Shown: in pieces, positions 6,638 to 14,057 of the stretch
Layout of the letters: every line of letters starts with the position of its first letter
Position numbering within the stretch: the first letter of the stretch is position 1
Assembly (NCBI GenBank): GCA_934215475.1
Contig: CAKPZY010000039.1
Location: forward strand, 1 to 15,443
From: an uncultured Ligilactobacillus sp.
GTDB lineage: Bacteria; Bacillota; Bacilli; Lactobacillales; Lactobacillaceae
Length of the DNA stretch: 15,443 bases
Direction: 5' to 3'
Translations under genes and position numbers: made by a program
Notes under the pieces: generated by a model
What the model saw: only the letters and a program-made list of their open reading frames with translations
Told to the model about the DNA's origin: nothing
The model's database searches: none

Positions 6638-8537
6638 ATGGTTCAGCCTGGTCCGCATTGCCGGATTATTTTTAGTTTTAGGCTATCATTATTTTCAAAA
6701 TACATATCCTGGCGGTTTTGTGGGCGTTGATGTCTTTTTTGTTTTTTCCGGCTTTCTTATTACTGCTTTGATGATCGATGAATTCTCTAACAGCGGCAGA
6801 TTTAAGTTAGTTGCGTTTTATAAACGACGTTTCTACCGGATAGTTCCTCCGCTGATCCTCTCTGTACTGATCGTGATGCCATTTACTTATTTGGTGGGGC
6901 CGGATTTTACTACCAATATTGGCAAACAAATTGCGGCAGCTTTCGGCTTTGTTACAAATTATTTTGAGATAGCAACGGGCGGAAGTTATGAAACTAATTT
7001 CATTCCGCACTTGTTCGTACATACTTGGTCGCTTGCAGTCGAAATGCATTTTTACATTACCTGGGGCTTACTAGTTTATTTGTTTTCTAGGGTGATCAGG
7101 ATTTTGCCCGGCGGACGCAGAAACCAGCTGCTCAGTTTTCGCAGGTTACTGTTTATAATCGCCGTAATATTTGCGGGTACAAGTCTTGCAGCTATGAGGA
7201 TCGGCAGTACTGGACTTAAGGATTATTCACCAGTTTATTTCTCCAGTCTGACGCATTGTTTTCCATTTTTCATTGGTGCAGCTTTAAGTACTATGACGGG
7301 TATTGCAACTTTACCGCGTGGATTTGCGCGGACGATCGAAAAATGGACAGCGGGCCGGGCGATTTTAGTAATGGTGGTGTCCTTCGTCGGTCTGGTAGTG
7401 ATCACGTTGACCCTAGATTTTAAGGCTCATTTCACGTATCCATATGGAATGTTACTATCAGTTTTACTAGGCGCCTCGATGATCATCGCTGCCCGGATCT
7501 TGCATGAAAAAACTCCCTGGACAGCCGAGCCTTGGTTGATCACGTTTATTGCAGACTGTTCGTACAGTGTATATTTGTACCACTGGCCATTATATGTAAT
7601 ATTTTCACACAGAATGCCAAATATTTGGGCAGCCGTCTGGACGACAGTTTTCAGCTTTGCATTTGCTGCATTTTCGTACTACCTCGTCGAGCCTATATTG
7701 GCGGGCAGACGTGGCCATCTATTAGGCTATCGCATCTCTGGACGGTCAGTCACTACACCGCTTATGGCCTTATTAGTGGGCTTGTTTGTGTTAACAGGAT
7801 TTACGGCTAGCCACGCACCCAGAATGTCAACATTGGAACGCAATTTATGGATCGGCGGGATCTACCAAGACGTTGACGGTATTAAACAAACAAATAATGA
7901 GGTCCTAGCTGAAGTTCACCCGGTAAAGAATAATAAAGCACCCAACACTGCTCCGCCAAAAAAGGATCCCAATAATTATCTAGGTAAAAATTCGCACAGT
8001 TCTGCGGCTAAATATAAAATTCCTAGAGGCGCTTCTATCATTGGGGATAGTGTTACATTAGGCACCAGGCATTATTTGCAGCCGAATGTTGCCGAGTCTG
8101 AAGTAGACGCGGAAGGCGACCGCACCCTAGATAAGGCCTATAAAGTGATGATGGGACAGCAAAAGAATAATCAGTTGCGAGAGTTTGTCGTTATTTGTGT
8201 CGGTACGAATGCCTTAAACGATTATGAGGAACAAGCCAAGAAGATCATCCAAGACATTGCTCCCGGGCATAAGTTGGTTTTCATGACTCCCTATGATGCT
8301 CAGGCTACAGCTTCCTGGAATTCCACGAAATTGGGTGAATTTGAACGGACTTTGCCTGCTAAGTACAATTGGATCACGCTGGCTGACTGGGGCAAAACAG
8401 CTCCGCAACACCCCGATGTCTTCAAGGGCACCGATGGCGTTCATTTTGCCGGCCGTCCAGCAGGAGATCATTTGTACGCGCAAGTGGTCAACGCAGGTTT
8501 GATGGCTGCAGCAAAGAAACCTGCCAAGCCAAAATGA
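6600..8537 (+). CDS. OatA-like O-acyltransferase with C-terminal SGNH domain
   Basis: This encodes 645 residues. The start is ATG 6600, 9 nt after AAGGAG (6585-6590); a TTG at 6594 is too close to that site. The N-terminal acyltransferase-3 domain (about residues 12-400) has roughly ten membrane helices, including LGYHYF (His30) and FVGVDVFFVFSGFLIT. After a linker rich in Asn, Lys and Pro comes an extracytoplasmic SGNH/GDSL-like domain (about 470-635). It has GDS (Ser484 nucleophile), GTN (Gly535, Asn537) and DGVH (Asp612, His615). This is the OatA layout: the membrane domain moves acetyl groups out and the SGNH domain transfers them, in OatA to the C6 hydroxyl of MurNAc, giving lysozyme resistance. 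The acceptor here could be peptidoglycan or another wall glycan. It is coupled to the MORN gene. Confidence 0.9.
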   Translation: MESSNRSKKLRIKWFSLVRIAGLFLVLGYHYFQNTYPGGFVGVDVFFVFSGFLITALMIDEFSNSGRFKLVAFYKRRFYRIVPPLILSVLIVMPFTYLVGPDFTTNIGKQIAAAFGFVTNYFEIATGGSYETNFIPHLFVHTWSLAVEMHFYITWGLLVYLFSRVIRILPGGRRNQLLSFRRLLFIIAVIFAGTSLAAMRIGSTGLKDYSPVYFSSLTHCFPFFIGAALSTMTGIATLPRGFARTIEKWTAGRAILVMVVSFVGLVVITLTLDFKAHFTYPYGMLLSVLLGASMIIAARILHEKTPWTAEPWLITFIADCSYSVYLYHWPLYVIFSHRMPNIWAAVWTTVFSFAFAAFSYYLVEPILAGRRGHLLGYRISGRSVTTPLMALLVGLFVLTGFTASHAPRMSTLERNLWIGGIYQDVDGIKQTNNEVLAEVHPVKNNKAPNTAPPKKDPNNYLGKNSHSSAAKYKIPRGASIIGDSVTLGTRHYLQPNVAESEVDAEGDRTLDKAYKVMMGQQKNNQLREFVVICVGTNALNDYEEQAKKIIQDIAPGHKLVFMTPYDAQATASWNSTKLGEFERTLPAKYNWITLADWGKTAPQHPDVFKGTDGVHFAGRPAGDHLYAQVVNAGLMAAAKKPAKPK

Positions 8538-8607
8538 CCGTTTATATAGAAGCGCTGGTGCGAAAAATACTGACGATTTAAAAGGAATTTCGCGGATATT
8601 TAGGTAG

Positions 8608-8847
8608 AACTACGTAGTTTGGTAGAAGTTACGTAGAAGATTACGGAAGATCTACGTAGTTTGCAGAAGTTGCGTAGAAAATGGCGGAAGTTTTACGTAG
8701 TTTCGCGGAAATTACGTAGAAGATTACGGAAGATCTACGTAATTTTGCAGATATTACGTTGATGAAGGGCAACGATCTACGCAGTATTCAAGGAGTTACG
8801 TAGATGGTTGGTAAAGAACTACGTAGTTTTACCAAATTGACGTAAAT
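8608..8847. repeat. Tandem array of 42-bp dyad repeats (array 2)
   Basis: This is the same family as array 1. Right-type half-sites (near ATCTACGT) start at 8608, 8650, 8691, 8733, 8775 and 8817. Left-type half-sites (near ACGTAGAT) start at 8631, 8672, 8714, 8756, 8798 and 8840. The period is 42 bp with a single 41 caused by one missing base in a 15-nt spacer. Within each unit the half-sites are always 19 bp apart, start to start, as in array 1. The arms are less perfect here (for example AACTACGT, TTTTACGT, ACGTAGAA), but the core CTACGT/ACGTAG is kept. It lies between the 3' ends of the convergent OatA-like and aldo/keto reductase genes. The flanks 8538-8607 and 8848-8930 hold nothing I recognise. 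Confidence 0.92.
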
Positions 8848-8932
8848 CATGCAGTATGTTCTCTGCTGATACTATGTTGGTCCAGGTGGTCAAGATTTAG
8901 CCGGTGCTCACCAGACATAATAACTTATAATA

Positions 8933-8980
8933 AAAAATCAGAAATTGCCATTAATTTCACATTGGCAATTTCTGATTTTT
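8933..8980. terminator. Bidirectional terminator
   Basis: Perfect 18-bp arms at 8933-8950 and 8963-8980 enclose a 12-nt loop. There is an A run on the left and a T run on the right, so it can end transcripts from both sides. It serves the aldo/keto reductase on the minus strand (stop 30 nt away) and backs up the plus-strand OatA transcript beyond array 2. Confidence 0.9.
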
Positions 8981-9010
8981 AGTTCATACATTATTTAACT
9001 TGCTTCCAGA

Positions 9011-10000
9011 TCATTTGGTGATTTTGTCGATCGCATCAAGTTCTGCTTTATCAAATTTGATATTTTTGGCAGCTTGGAGATTGTCTTCCAAATGATCCAC
9101 ACTTGTCGTCCCGATGATGACTGAAGAAACAACTGGATCACGCAGCAACCAAGCAAGTGCCATCTGCGATAAGCTTTGACCACGTTTTTTTGCGATGTCA
9201 TTAAGCTTATTCAAATTCTCCGCAATCTTTTCGTTGCCAGCTTGCATGACGTATTTGCTGGTCGGATGGATCGGGAAGTCAGCAGGGATCCCGCCTAAAT
9301 ACTTATCGCTTAAGAGACCTTCTGCCAGCGGCCCGTAAGCCACGATCCCTTGTTTTTCTTGCTTGATCTCATCCACCAGTCCGATTCGTTCCGGGCGGCG
9401 GTTGAGCATGTTGTAAGAAACTTGGTCGACCGTATACGGTGTACCCAGGTCCTTAAACATTTTGGCGGCTGTTTTGGCCTGTTCTGTATCAAAATTCGAG
9501 ATCCCAATATACATAGCTTTACCGGCGCGGACTACATCATCCAGAGCTTGCACGGTTTCCCATAAGTCGGTACTTGGATCGAAGCGGTGGGCATAGTAAA
9601 TGTCAACGTAGTCTGTTTGCAAACGCTCAAGCGACCTGTCGATGGATTGCAAAATAGTTTTCCGCGATAAGAATTCGCCGTATGGACCGGGGATAGTCCG
9701 ATAACCAACTTTCGACGTAATAACAAGTTCATCGCGATAAGGTTTCAGTTCATTGGCTAAAACCTGGCCCAGCAAGGATTCCGAACTACCGATCTCTGGC
9801 GAACCATAATGATCGGCACAGTCGAAACTGTAAACTCCTTGATCAAATGCACGCAAGATAACTCGTTTGCGGTCGTATAAAGGATCAGCACTACTGAATT
9901 TGTGCCATAACCCTAGAGAAATTAAAGGGAGTTGCAGCCCGGTGTTTCCTACCCGACGGTGCGGTAACTTATTGTATCTTTTATCATCAGCAAAATACAT
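9011..10000 (-). CDS. Aldo/keto reductase, YghZ/GPR-like
   Basis: This encodes 329 residues. The catalytic tetrad of the aldo/keto reductase fold is present: Asp60, Tyr65 (DHYG), Lys97 (TSKVGY) and His138 (YYAHR). The N-terminus (YNKLPHRRVGNTGLQLPLIS, then LGLWHKF) and GPYGEFLSRK closely resemble E. coli YghZ, an NADPH-dependent L-glyceraldehyde-3-phosphate/methylglyoxal reductase of the AKR14 type. SYNMLNR and the NADPH-binding IIGTTSVDHLEDN are in the expected places. A detoxifying cytosolic reductase is likely; the exact substrate is not certain. The start has GAGAGGGG 7 nt upstream (complement at 10008-10015). It is transcribed alone, divergent from the LTA-synthase-like gene, and ends in a strong terminator. 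Confidence 0.9.
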   Translation of the reverse strand: MYFADDKRYNKLPHRRVGNTGLQLPLISLGLWHKFSSADPLYDRKRVILRAFDQGVYSFDCADHYGSPEIGSSESLLGQVLANELKPYRDELVITSKVGYRTIPGPYGEFLSRKTILQSIDRSLERLQTDYVDIYYAHRFDPSTDLWETVQALDDVVRAGKAMYIGISNFDTEQAKTAAKMFKDLGTPYTVDQVSYNMLNRRPERIGLVDEIKQEKQGIVAYGPLAEGLLSDKYLGGIPADFPIHPTSKYVMQAGNEKIAENLNKLNDIAKKRGQSLSQMALAWLLRDPVVSSVIIGTTSVDHLEDNLQAAKNIKFDKAELDAIDKITK

Positions 10001-10024
10001 ATAATTGCCCCTCTCAAGTTATAG

Positions 10025-10067
10025 TTTGGCAGTTTAAATGCCTAGTGAACACAGGATATCTGCCAAA
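10025..10067 (-). promoter_or_regulatory. Inverted repeat in the aldo/keto reductase leader
   Basis: TTTGGCAG (10025-10032) and CTGCCAAA (10060-10067) are perfect 8-bp arms 27 nt apart. They lie between the likely promoter and the ribosome binding site. They could be an operator pair or a leader hairpin; nothing in the window identifies a regulator. Confidence 0.4.
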
Positions 10068-10089
10068 GCTCACTACAATATATAGTTTT

Positions 10090-10119
10090 ATAGTATCAGT
10101 ATAACTGTTCTCATTGCAA
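10090..10119 (-). promoter_or_regulatory. Candidate aldo/keto reductase promoter
   Basis: On the minus strand TTGCAA (10119-10114) and TACTAT (10095-10090) are 18 bp apart, giving a leader of about 80 nt. An overlapping choice with TATACT as -10 is also possible. The rest of the 357-bp divergent spacer (10001-10357) is AT-rich. I see no clear promoter for the plus-strand gene there beyond a TATATA near 10333. Confidence 0.35.
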
Positions 10120-10357
10120 AACCAAAATGTAAAGTTGGCTACCGAATGTTTATATTAGAAAAAAATGCTCTGTATTTACCATAATTGTTAATGCTCCATT
10201 TTCATGTGATATTTAAAATTACATTAAATGAACAATAAATTGATACTTCATAAATGGGATTGTGATACTTTTGTTATTGAGTTTACAAAAGAGACAAAGG
10301 TTGCTAAACTTAAAAAGTTAGGCTTGCTAGTTTATATATAAGGGAAATGGAATAAGA

Positions 10358-12301
10358 ATGAACTTTAGCAATATATTAGCTAAATTTAAAAATATTGATT
10401 GGAAATTAAAACAAAAAAATTTTTTGATTGTTTGCCGGGCGCTTGTATTACTCCTGCTTGAAGCTATGGTGATCGTGGTTTGGGCGCAGATCTTGCAGGT
10501 TGATGGGGTCAATAACGGGCTGATTTGGGCCATCGTCCACAAAAGTATCTTTGTTGTTACATCGCTCTTTTTGGTGACGTTGGGCATAGGTTTATGTGCT
10601 CTAGTGGGGCGCTTTTGGATAGCAAACACCATTTATTTGGTGCTCGGAGTGGCATTTGCCTTTACAAATCAGCAAAAAATGAATGCACGGGCGGAAACTC
10701 TTTTGCCAAGCGACCTGAGTTTTATCAGAGAACCTGGTGAGATGCTCAAGATGGCCGATCAAGGCCTTTTGTGGAGGCTGGCAGAAGGCGCTGTGGCGTT
10801 AATTTTAGTGACTATTTTGCTGGAGAAATTTTTTCCAATAAAATGGCAGAATTTAAAGCGCTTTTGGGTCATTCGCATCATCTTGATCGGGCTGGTTGGA
10901 CTGATGATCGCCAGCATCCCTAGTATCACTAAAGAGGGCTCCCCTGTTAATAAGTTCAGTTTTTGGACCGGTAACAAACTTGAATTTTGGGATTCGCGGG
11001 TTTCTGGTAAAGATAATGGACCAATTTTAACTTTTATTAACTATATGGGCAGCCATGTCATGGAGAAACCGCACGGTTATAATCGGCAAACCATGGAAAA
11101 AATCGCGCAGAAATATCGCCAGGAAGCTGCGCGCATCAATAAAACCAGGAAAAATAAGGATCTGAATAAGCAGACACTGATCTATGTTCTCAGTGAAAGC
11201 TTTGCCGATCCAAAACGCGTTCCTAATATGCAGGTCAACCAAGATCCTATTCCTGAGGTTAGGCAGGTCAAGAAAAATAATACTTCCGGTCTGATGTTGA
11301 GTTCTGGTTACGGCGGAGGAACGGCTAATATTGAATACGGAGTAGAAACAAGTTGGAACCTCCAGCTTTTCGATCCCAGCATGAGTACGCCATTTACTCA
11401 AATCGCCATTAAATCAAATTATAATCCTAGCGTGGTCGATTTATTCAAACGTAGAAACGCGATCCACCCCTTTGTAGGCACATTTTATCAAAGACGAGAA
11501 GCCTACGAAAAATTTGGTTTCCAGACATTTAGGACGACGGATGGAAAAACTAACGATGAAAAATTAAAATATGATAAAACTATCCAAAAAAGCGATCTGA
11601 TAGGAGACGACCAAGCATATAAAAATGTTTATTGGCAGTTGAACCATGAGAAAAAAGGCCAATTTATTAATTTGCTCACGATGCAAAATCATCTGCCATT
11701 TACGGATAAATATTATGAGTATCCATACTCAGCCACAGGTGCAGCGGTAGCAAATCCGCAAAATGCAGAGCAGGTCAAGCATTATATGCAAGGAATCTCG
11801 TTGACGTCGAAGTATACTCAGCAATTTTTGAACAAACTAGACAAGTATCAGCGGCCGATCACGCTTGTATGGTATGGCGATCACTTGCCTGGCATTTATG
11901 GCGGCGACAGCATGAGCCAGTACTATTTGCAGCTGCATGAATCTGATTATTTTATCTACAGCAATAAGTATGCTCGTGAACATGGCGACAGCATCGGTAA
12001 GCAGACAGATCACGTTCAAGTTGTCAGCCCTAGTTCATTCACTGCACTTGCTTTGAAACAGATGAACCAAAAAGTCGCTCCGTTTTACGCGTTAATGACC
12101 AACGTTGCCGAGCAATTACCTGCTCAATCGCGGGGGAATACCGATATGTCGGATGGCTTGCTGGTCGATGATCAAAACAAGCAGATCGAAGGAAAAGATC
12201 TGACGAAACAACAACAGGAGCTATTGGGAGATTATCGATTGGTTCAATACGATAATACGGCCGGCAAGCATTATTTGAAAAACTTGCATTTTATGAAATA
12301 G
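10358..12301 (+). CDS. LTA-synthase-like phosphoglycerol transferase (alkaline phosphatase superfamily)
   Basis: This encodes 647 residues. About five hydrophobic segments fill residues 20-190, followed by an extracellular sulfatase/LtaS-type domain. Active-site features are visible: YVLSESFAD with metal ligand Glu280, GYGGGTANIEYG with the expected nucleophile Thr322, and WYGDHLPGIYG with Asp508 and His509. These match the Mn-dependent enzymes that transfer glycerol phosphate from phosphatidylglycerol to lipoteichoic acid or other wall polymers. The motif is GGGTANIEYG rather than the GGxTSNxEFE of canonical LtaS, so this is likely one of the extra lactobacillar paralogues and its acceptor is unknown. 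The ATG at 10358 has only a weak GGAA site 6-7 nt upstream. It is monocistronic, with a terminator shared with the convergent DegV gene. Confidence 0.85.
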   Translation: MNFSNILAKFKNIDWKLKQKNFLIVCRALVLLLLEAMVIVVWAQILQVDGVNNGLIWAIVHKSIFVVTSLFLVTLGIGLCALVGRFWIANTIYLVLGVAFAFTNQQKMNARAETLLPSDLSFIREPGEMLKMADQGLLWRLAEGAVALILVTILLEKFFPIKWQNLKRFWVIRIILIGLVGLMIASIPSITKEGSPVNKFSFWTGNKLEFWDSRVSGKDNGPILTFINYMGSHVMEKPHGYNRQTMEKIAQKYRQEAARINKTRKNKDLNKQTLIYVLSESFADPKRVPNMQVNQDPIPEVRQVKKNNTSGLMLSSGYGGGTANIEYGVETSWNLQLFDPSMSTPFTQIAIKSNYNPSVVDLFKRRNAIHPFVGTFYQRREAYEKFGFQTFRTTDGKTNDEKLKYDKTIQKSDLIGDDQAYKNVYWQLNHEKKGQFINLLTMQNHLPFTDKYYEYPYSATGAAVANPQNAEQVKHYMQGISLTSKYTQQFLNKLDKYQRPITLVWYGDHLPGIYGGDSMSQYYLQLHESDYFIYSNKYAREHGDSIGKQTDHVQVVSPSSFTALALKQMNQKVAPFYALMTNVAEQLPAQSRGNTDMSDGLLVDDQNKQIEGKDLTKQQQELLGDYRLVQYDNTAGKHYLKNLHFMK

Positions 12302-12311
12302 AAAATACACC

Positions 12312-12355
12312 AAAAAACAACGAATCCCCTTTTAAAAGAAGGTTCGTTGTTTTTT
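12312..12355. terminator. Bidirectional terminator between convergent genes
   Basis: Perfect 13-bp arms at 12312-12324 and 12343-12355 have A6 on the left and T6 on the right. The 18-nt loop can pair further (CCTTTT with AAAAGAAGG, imperfectly). It lies 10 nt after the LTA-synthase-like stop and 5 nt beyond the DegV stop. Confidence 0.92.
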
Positions 12356-12360
12356 CTTAA

Positions 12361-13215
12361 TCATTCTGCTTGCCAGGTAAAGACAAGTGTTTTTGGTCCA
12401 GTATAAGCCATGATAGCAGGCTGCAAGAATTCACTGTGAAGTTGAGCTAATTGGAAAGTTTGCCGCAAACTGGCGGTGCTGTCCTCTAACATTTGAGGAT
12501 CATCACTCATTATCGAAAGCTGGCATTGCCGTTGGCTAGTATGAGAAGTATTTTTAACATAATTTGTCACAAGGCCTAAAAGTTTTTTAGTCCGTGCACT
12601 ATTATCTAGAAATTCAAGTTTACCAGTTTTGGAAAAATGGAGTAAAGATTTATAGTGTATTACTAACTTACCAAGGTGGTGTGTTCCACTAGATATGGAT
12701 CCCGTTTTCCGGAGATTCTGTAAATTTTCCATAATGATGACTGTGTGTAATTTTTGCCGTTGCAGTCTTAACTGTGCCATGATGTCCACACAAGAAAAGC
12801 CTTGTTCCGCCATAGAGAGAGCACTTTCCACCAAAAGCCCCTCTGCTTTCCCAAAACTTTGGGAATCAAATAAATGTATGTTGACGAAAGATTGTTCATT
12901 GTCCACAAAATTGCGAAGATTTGAGCCTAAGCCACTGATTGAATTGGCGATATGAATACAGATGATCTCTGTGTATCCAGTACTGACTAGACTGGTGAAT
13001 ATCTTAGATATCTCAGAAAGTGTAACTGGTTCTTCTGTCAATATCCCGGTACCATTAGCTAGCATTTCAGATAATTTTCCTGATTCACTTAATTGGTCCT
13101 GGTACAAAGTTTTATTTTCAAAAGTCAGAGGGATCTCTAAGATGCGCAGCTCCGACCTGTTAGTTATATCACTGCTGATATCAGCAGCACTGTCCGTTAC
13201 AATAGCGATTTTCAT
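12361..13215 (-). CDS. DegV-family (FakB-like) protein, divergent
   Basis: This encodes 284 residues, the normal DegV length, opening with MKIAIVTDSAADIS as the family does. LFDSQSFGKAEGLLV and MENLQNLRKTGSIS are also family blocks. DegV/FakB proteins bind a fatty acid and present it to the kinase FakA. Several usual ligand-site signatures are altered here: the TSQPS block is LTEEPVTL (Thr60, Glu61, Glu62, Pro63), the GGRI of the RKGGRI block is TGSI, and the C-terminal HTGPGA block is YTGPKT (Tyr271, Lys275). It may bind a different lipid, or be degenerate in binding. The ribosome binding site is weak. It faces the LTA-synthase-like gene and is preceded by a long gene-poor stretch. Confidence 0.85.
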   Translation of the reverse strand: MKIAIVTDSAADISSDITNRSELRILEIPLTFENKTLYQDQLSESGKLSEMLANGTGILTEEPVTLSEISKIFTSLVSTGYTEIICIHIANSISGLGSNLRNFVDNEQSFVNIHLFDSQSFGKAEGLLVESALSMAEQGFSCVDIMAQLRLQRQKLHTVIIMENLQNLRKTGSISSGTHHLGKLVIHYKSLLHFSKTGKLEFLDNSARTKKLLGLVTNYVKNTSHTSQRQCQLSIMSDDPQMLEDSTASLRQTFQLAQLHSEFLQPAIMAYTGPKTLVFTWQAE

Positions 13216-13460
13216 GAATTATGCTCATTTCATTTAAATAATATTGTCCATTTTAATGTTTTAAAAGTATTATAGGCTTGGCCACTCTGTAAGGGCTCCA
13301 GTCAACTGGCATTTTTCATCTGCTTAACTGTTGAAATCGTCCCAGCAGGCGGCAGGGGCGCTGGCTTTACGGTGGCCTTAAATTTTTAAAATAAAGTTAT
13401 TGCGATAACTGCTGGAAAGTCTTTTTAGCTAAACAGATTAATTGTAACATGATTTTATCA

Positions 13461-13489
13461 TTGATAACTTAAGGATTTTTTTCTATACT
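13461..13489 (+). promoter_or_regulatory. Sigma-A-type promoter with overlapping dyad
   Basis: TTGATA (13461-13466) and TATACT (13484-13489) are exactly 17 bp apart, each one base from consensus. The -35 overlaps the small dyad TTATCA-T-TGATAA (13455-13467), which could be an operator. The transcript would run towards the small membrane peptide gene and the terminator at 14058-14118. Confidence 0.45.
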
Positions 13490-13868
13490 TATCACTACAT
13501 TATTTCATTATTGCGGTTCATCAACATTTGCGCAAGAATGACATGATTTACTGGATGACACTGACAAATTTAAAAACTGCAGAGCTCACTAAAAATACCT
13601 TGACTGCTGCATTTTATGTTTTTTGACGGCGACCACATTATCGCAGATATGGATCGCCTCAATTTAGGCAATCAGAAATGCTTAGCACTACGACGATTTC
13701 AACAACCTCTATGACAGAGGTGTGAGGATGGATTGCCAGAAAACTTTATACTGTGAGTCAGGGTCATTTTGCTTAACAGATCTGAATGTGTGTATCTGCG
13801 AGTTTGGAGTAACTTTGATTAGCTCCGTTTTGTTGTGGTTGATTCTCAAAAGAATAGATCTGACATGA
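13468..13868 (+). pseudogene. Possible decayed coding sequence, unrecognised
   Basis: Coding-like text passes through three frames. Frame 1 (13468-13626) includes HQHLRKNDMIYWMTLTNLKT and ends TAAFYVF. At a T6 run (13619-13624), removing one T continues it as DGDHIIADMDRLNLGNQKCL. Near 13685 the frame changes again, to HYDDFNNLYDRG and onward. A short stretch upstream (about 13312-13385, with VEIVPAGGRGAGFTVAL) may belong to the same relic. Within the last piece a 46-codon frame from ATG 13728, with AGAGG 7 nt upstream, could be a small gene in its own right: Cys-rich first half, then a hydrophobic stretch SSVLLWLIL. I do not recognise the family, and chance open frames are not excluded. The rest of 13216-13460 shows no gene. 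Confidence 0.25.
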
Positions 13869-13901
13869 TAAGTATAATTTTTAGCTTAAATTTTTGAGAA
13901 T
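13842..13901. repeat. Inverted repeat around the small-peptide -10 box
   Basis: ATTCTCAAAA (13842-13851) and TTTTGAGAAT (13892-13901) are perfect 10-bp arms 40 nt apart. They enclose the TATAAT at 13873-13878 and end just before the ribosome binding site. This could be a paired operator. Confidence 0.5.
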
Positions 13902-13921
13902 AAATAAGGACTGATCGCCGT

Positions 13922-14050
13922 ATGTTAACTTTCTTTTTCTTGCTTTTTATGGCAGCCATTGTTTTGATGATCATATCTTTTTTCTGGTATGTTGGCTGCG
14001 GCTGTTTGCTGACGGTATTGGTTATCATTATTTTGCTGGCTCTTTTTTAA
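13922..14050 (+). CDS. Small uncharged membrane peptide (42 residues)
   Basis: This encodes 42 residues without a single charged side chain (no Asp, Glu, Lys, Arg or His). It starts MLTFFFLLFMAAIVLMIISF, passes through a short WYVGCGC turn and ends with a second hydrophobic run LLTVLVIIILLALF. It should form a two-helix membrane hairpin or one long insert. AAGGA lies 11 nt before the ATG, a TATAAT is at 13873-13878 (no good -35), and a strong inverted repeat follows the stop. The size and hydrophobicity recall type I toxins and small stress peptides, but those usually carry a charged tail, which is absent here. The family is unknown. The signals on both sides make a real gene more likely than chance. 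Confidence 0.5.
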   Translation: MLTFFFLLFMAAIVLMIISFFWYVGCGCLLTVLVIIILLALF

Positions 14051-14057
14051 AATTAAA

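Noticed and set aside
8608..8847. Plasmid-type replication iterons or a partition centromere
   Set aside because: The periodic layout fits, but no Rep or Par gene is in the window and the surrounding genes look chromosomal. Kept only as an open idea in the findings.
9350..9565. Plus-strand open frame inside the aldo/keto reductase gene
   Set aside because: It is a shadow of a well-supported gene with a complete catalytic tetrad on the minus strand.
13706..13720. CCTCT/AGAGG hairpin as a terminator
   Set aside because: The 5-bp stem is short and has no T tract. It more likely overlaps the ribosome binding site of a possible small reading frame.
13846..14028. Basic 60-residue frame on the minus strand
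   Set aside because: It is the antisense of the small membrane peptide gene, has no ribosome binding site, and its Lys-rich content is explained by the T-rich codons on the other strand.
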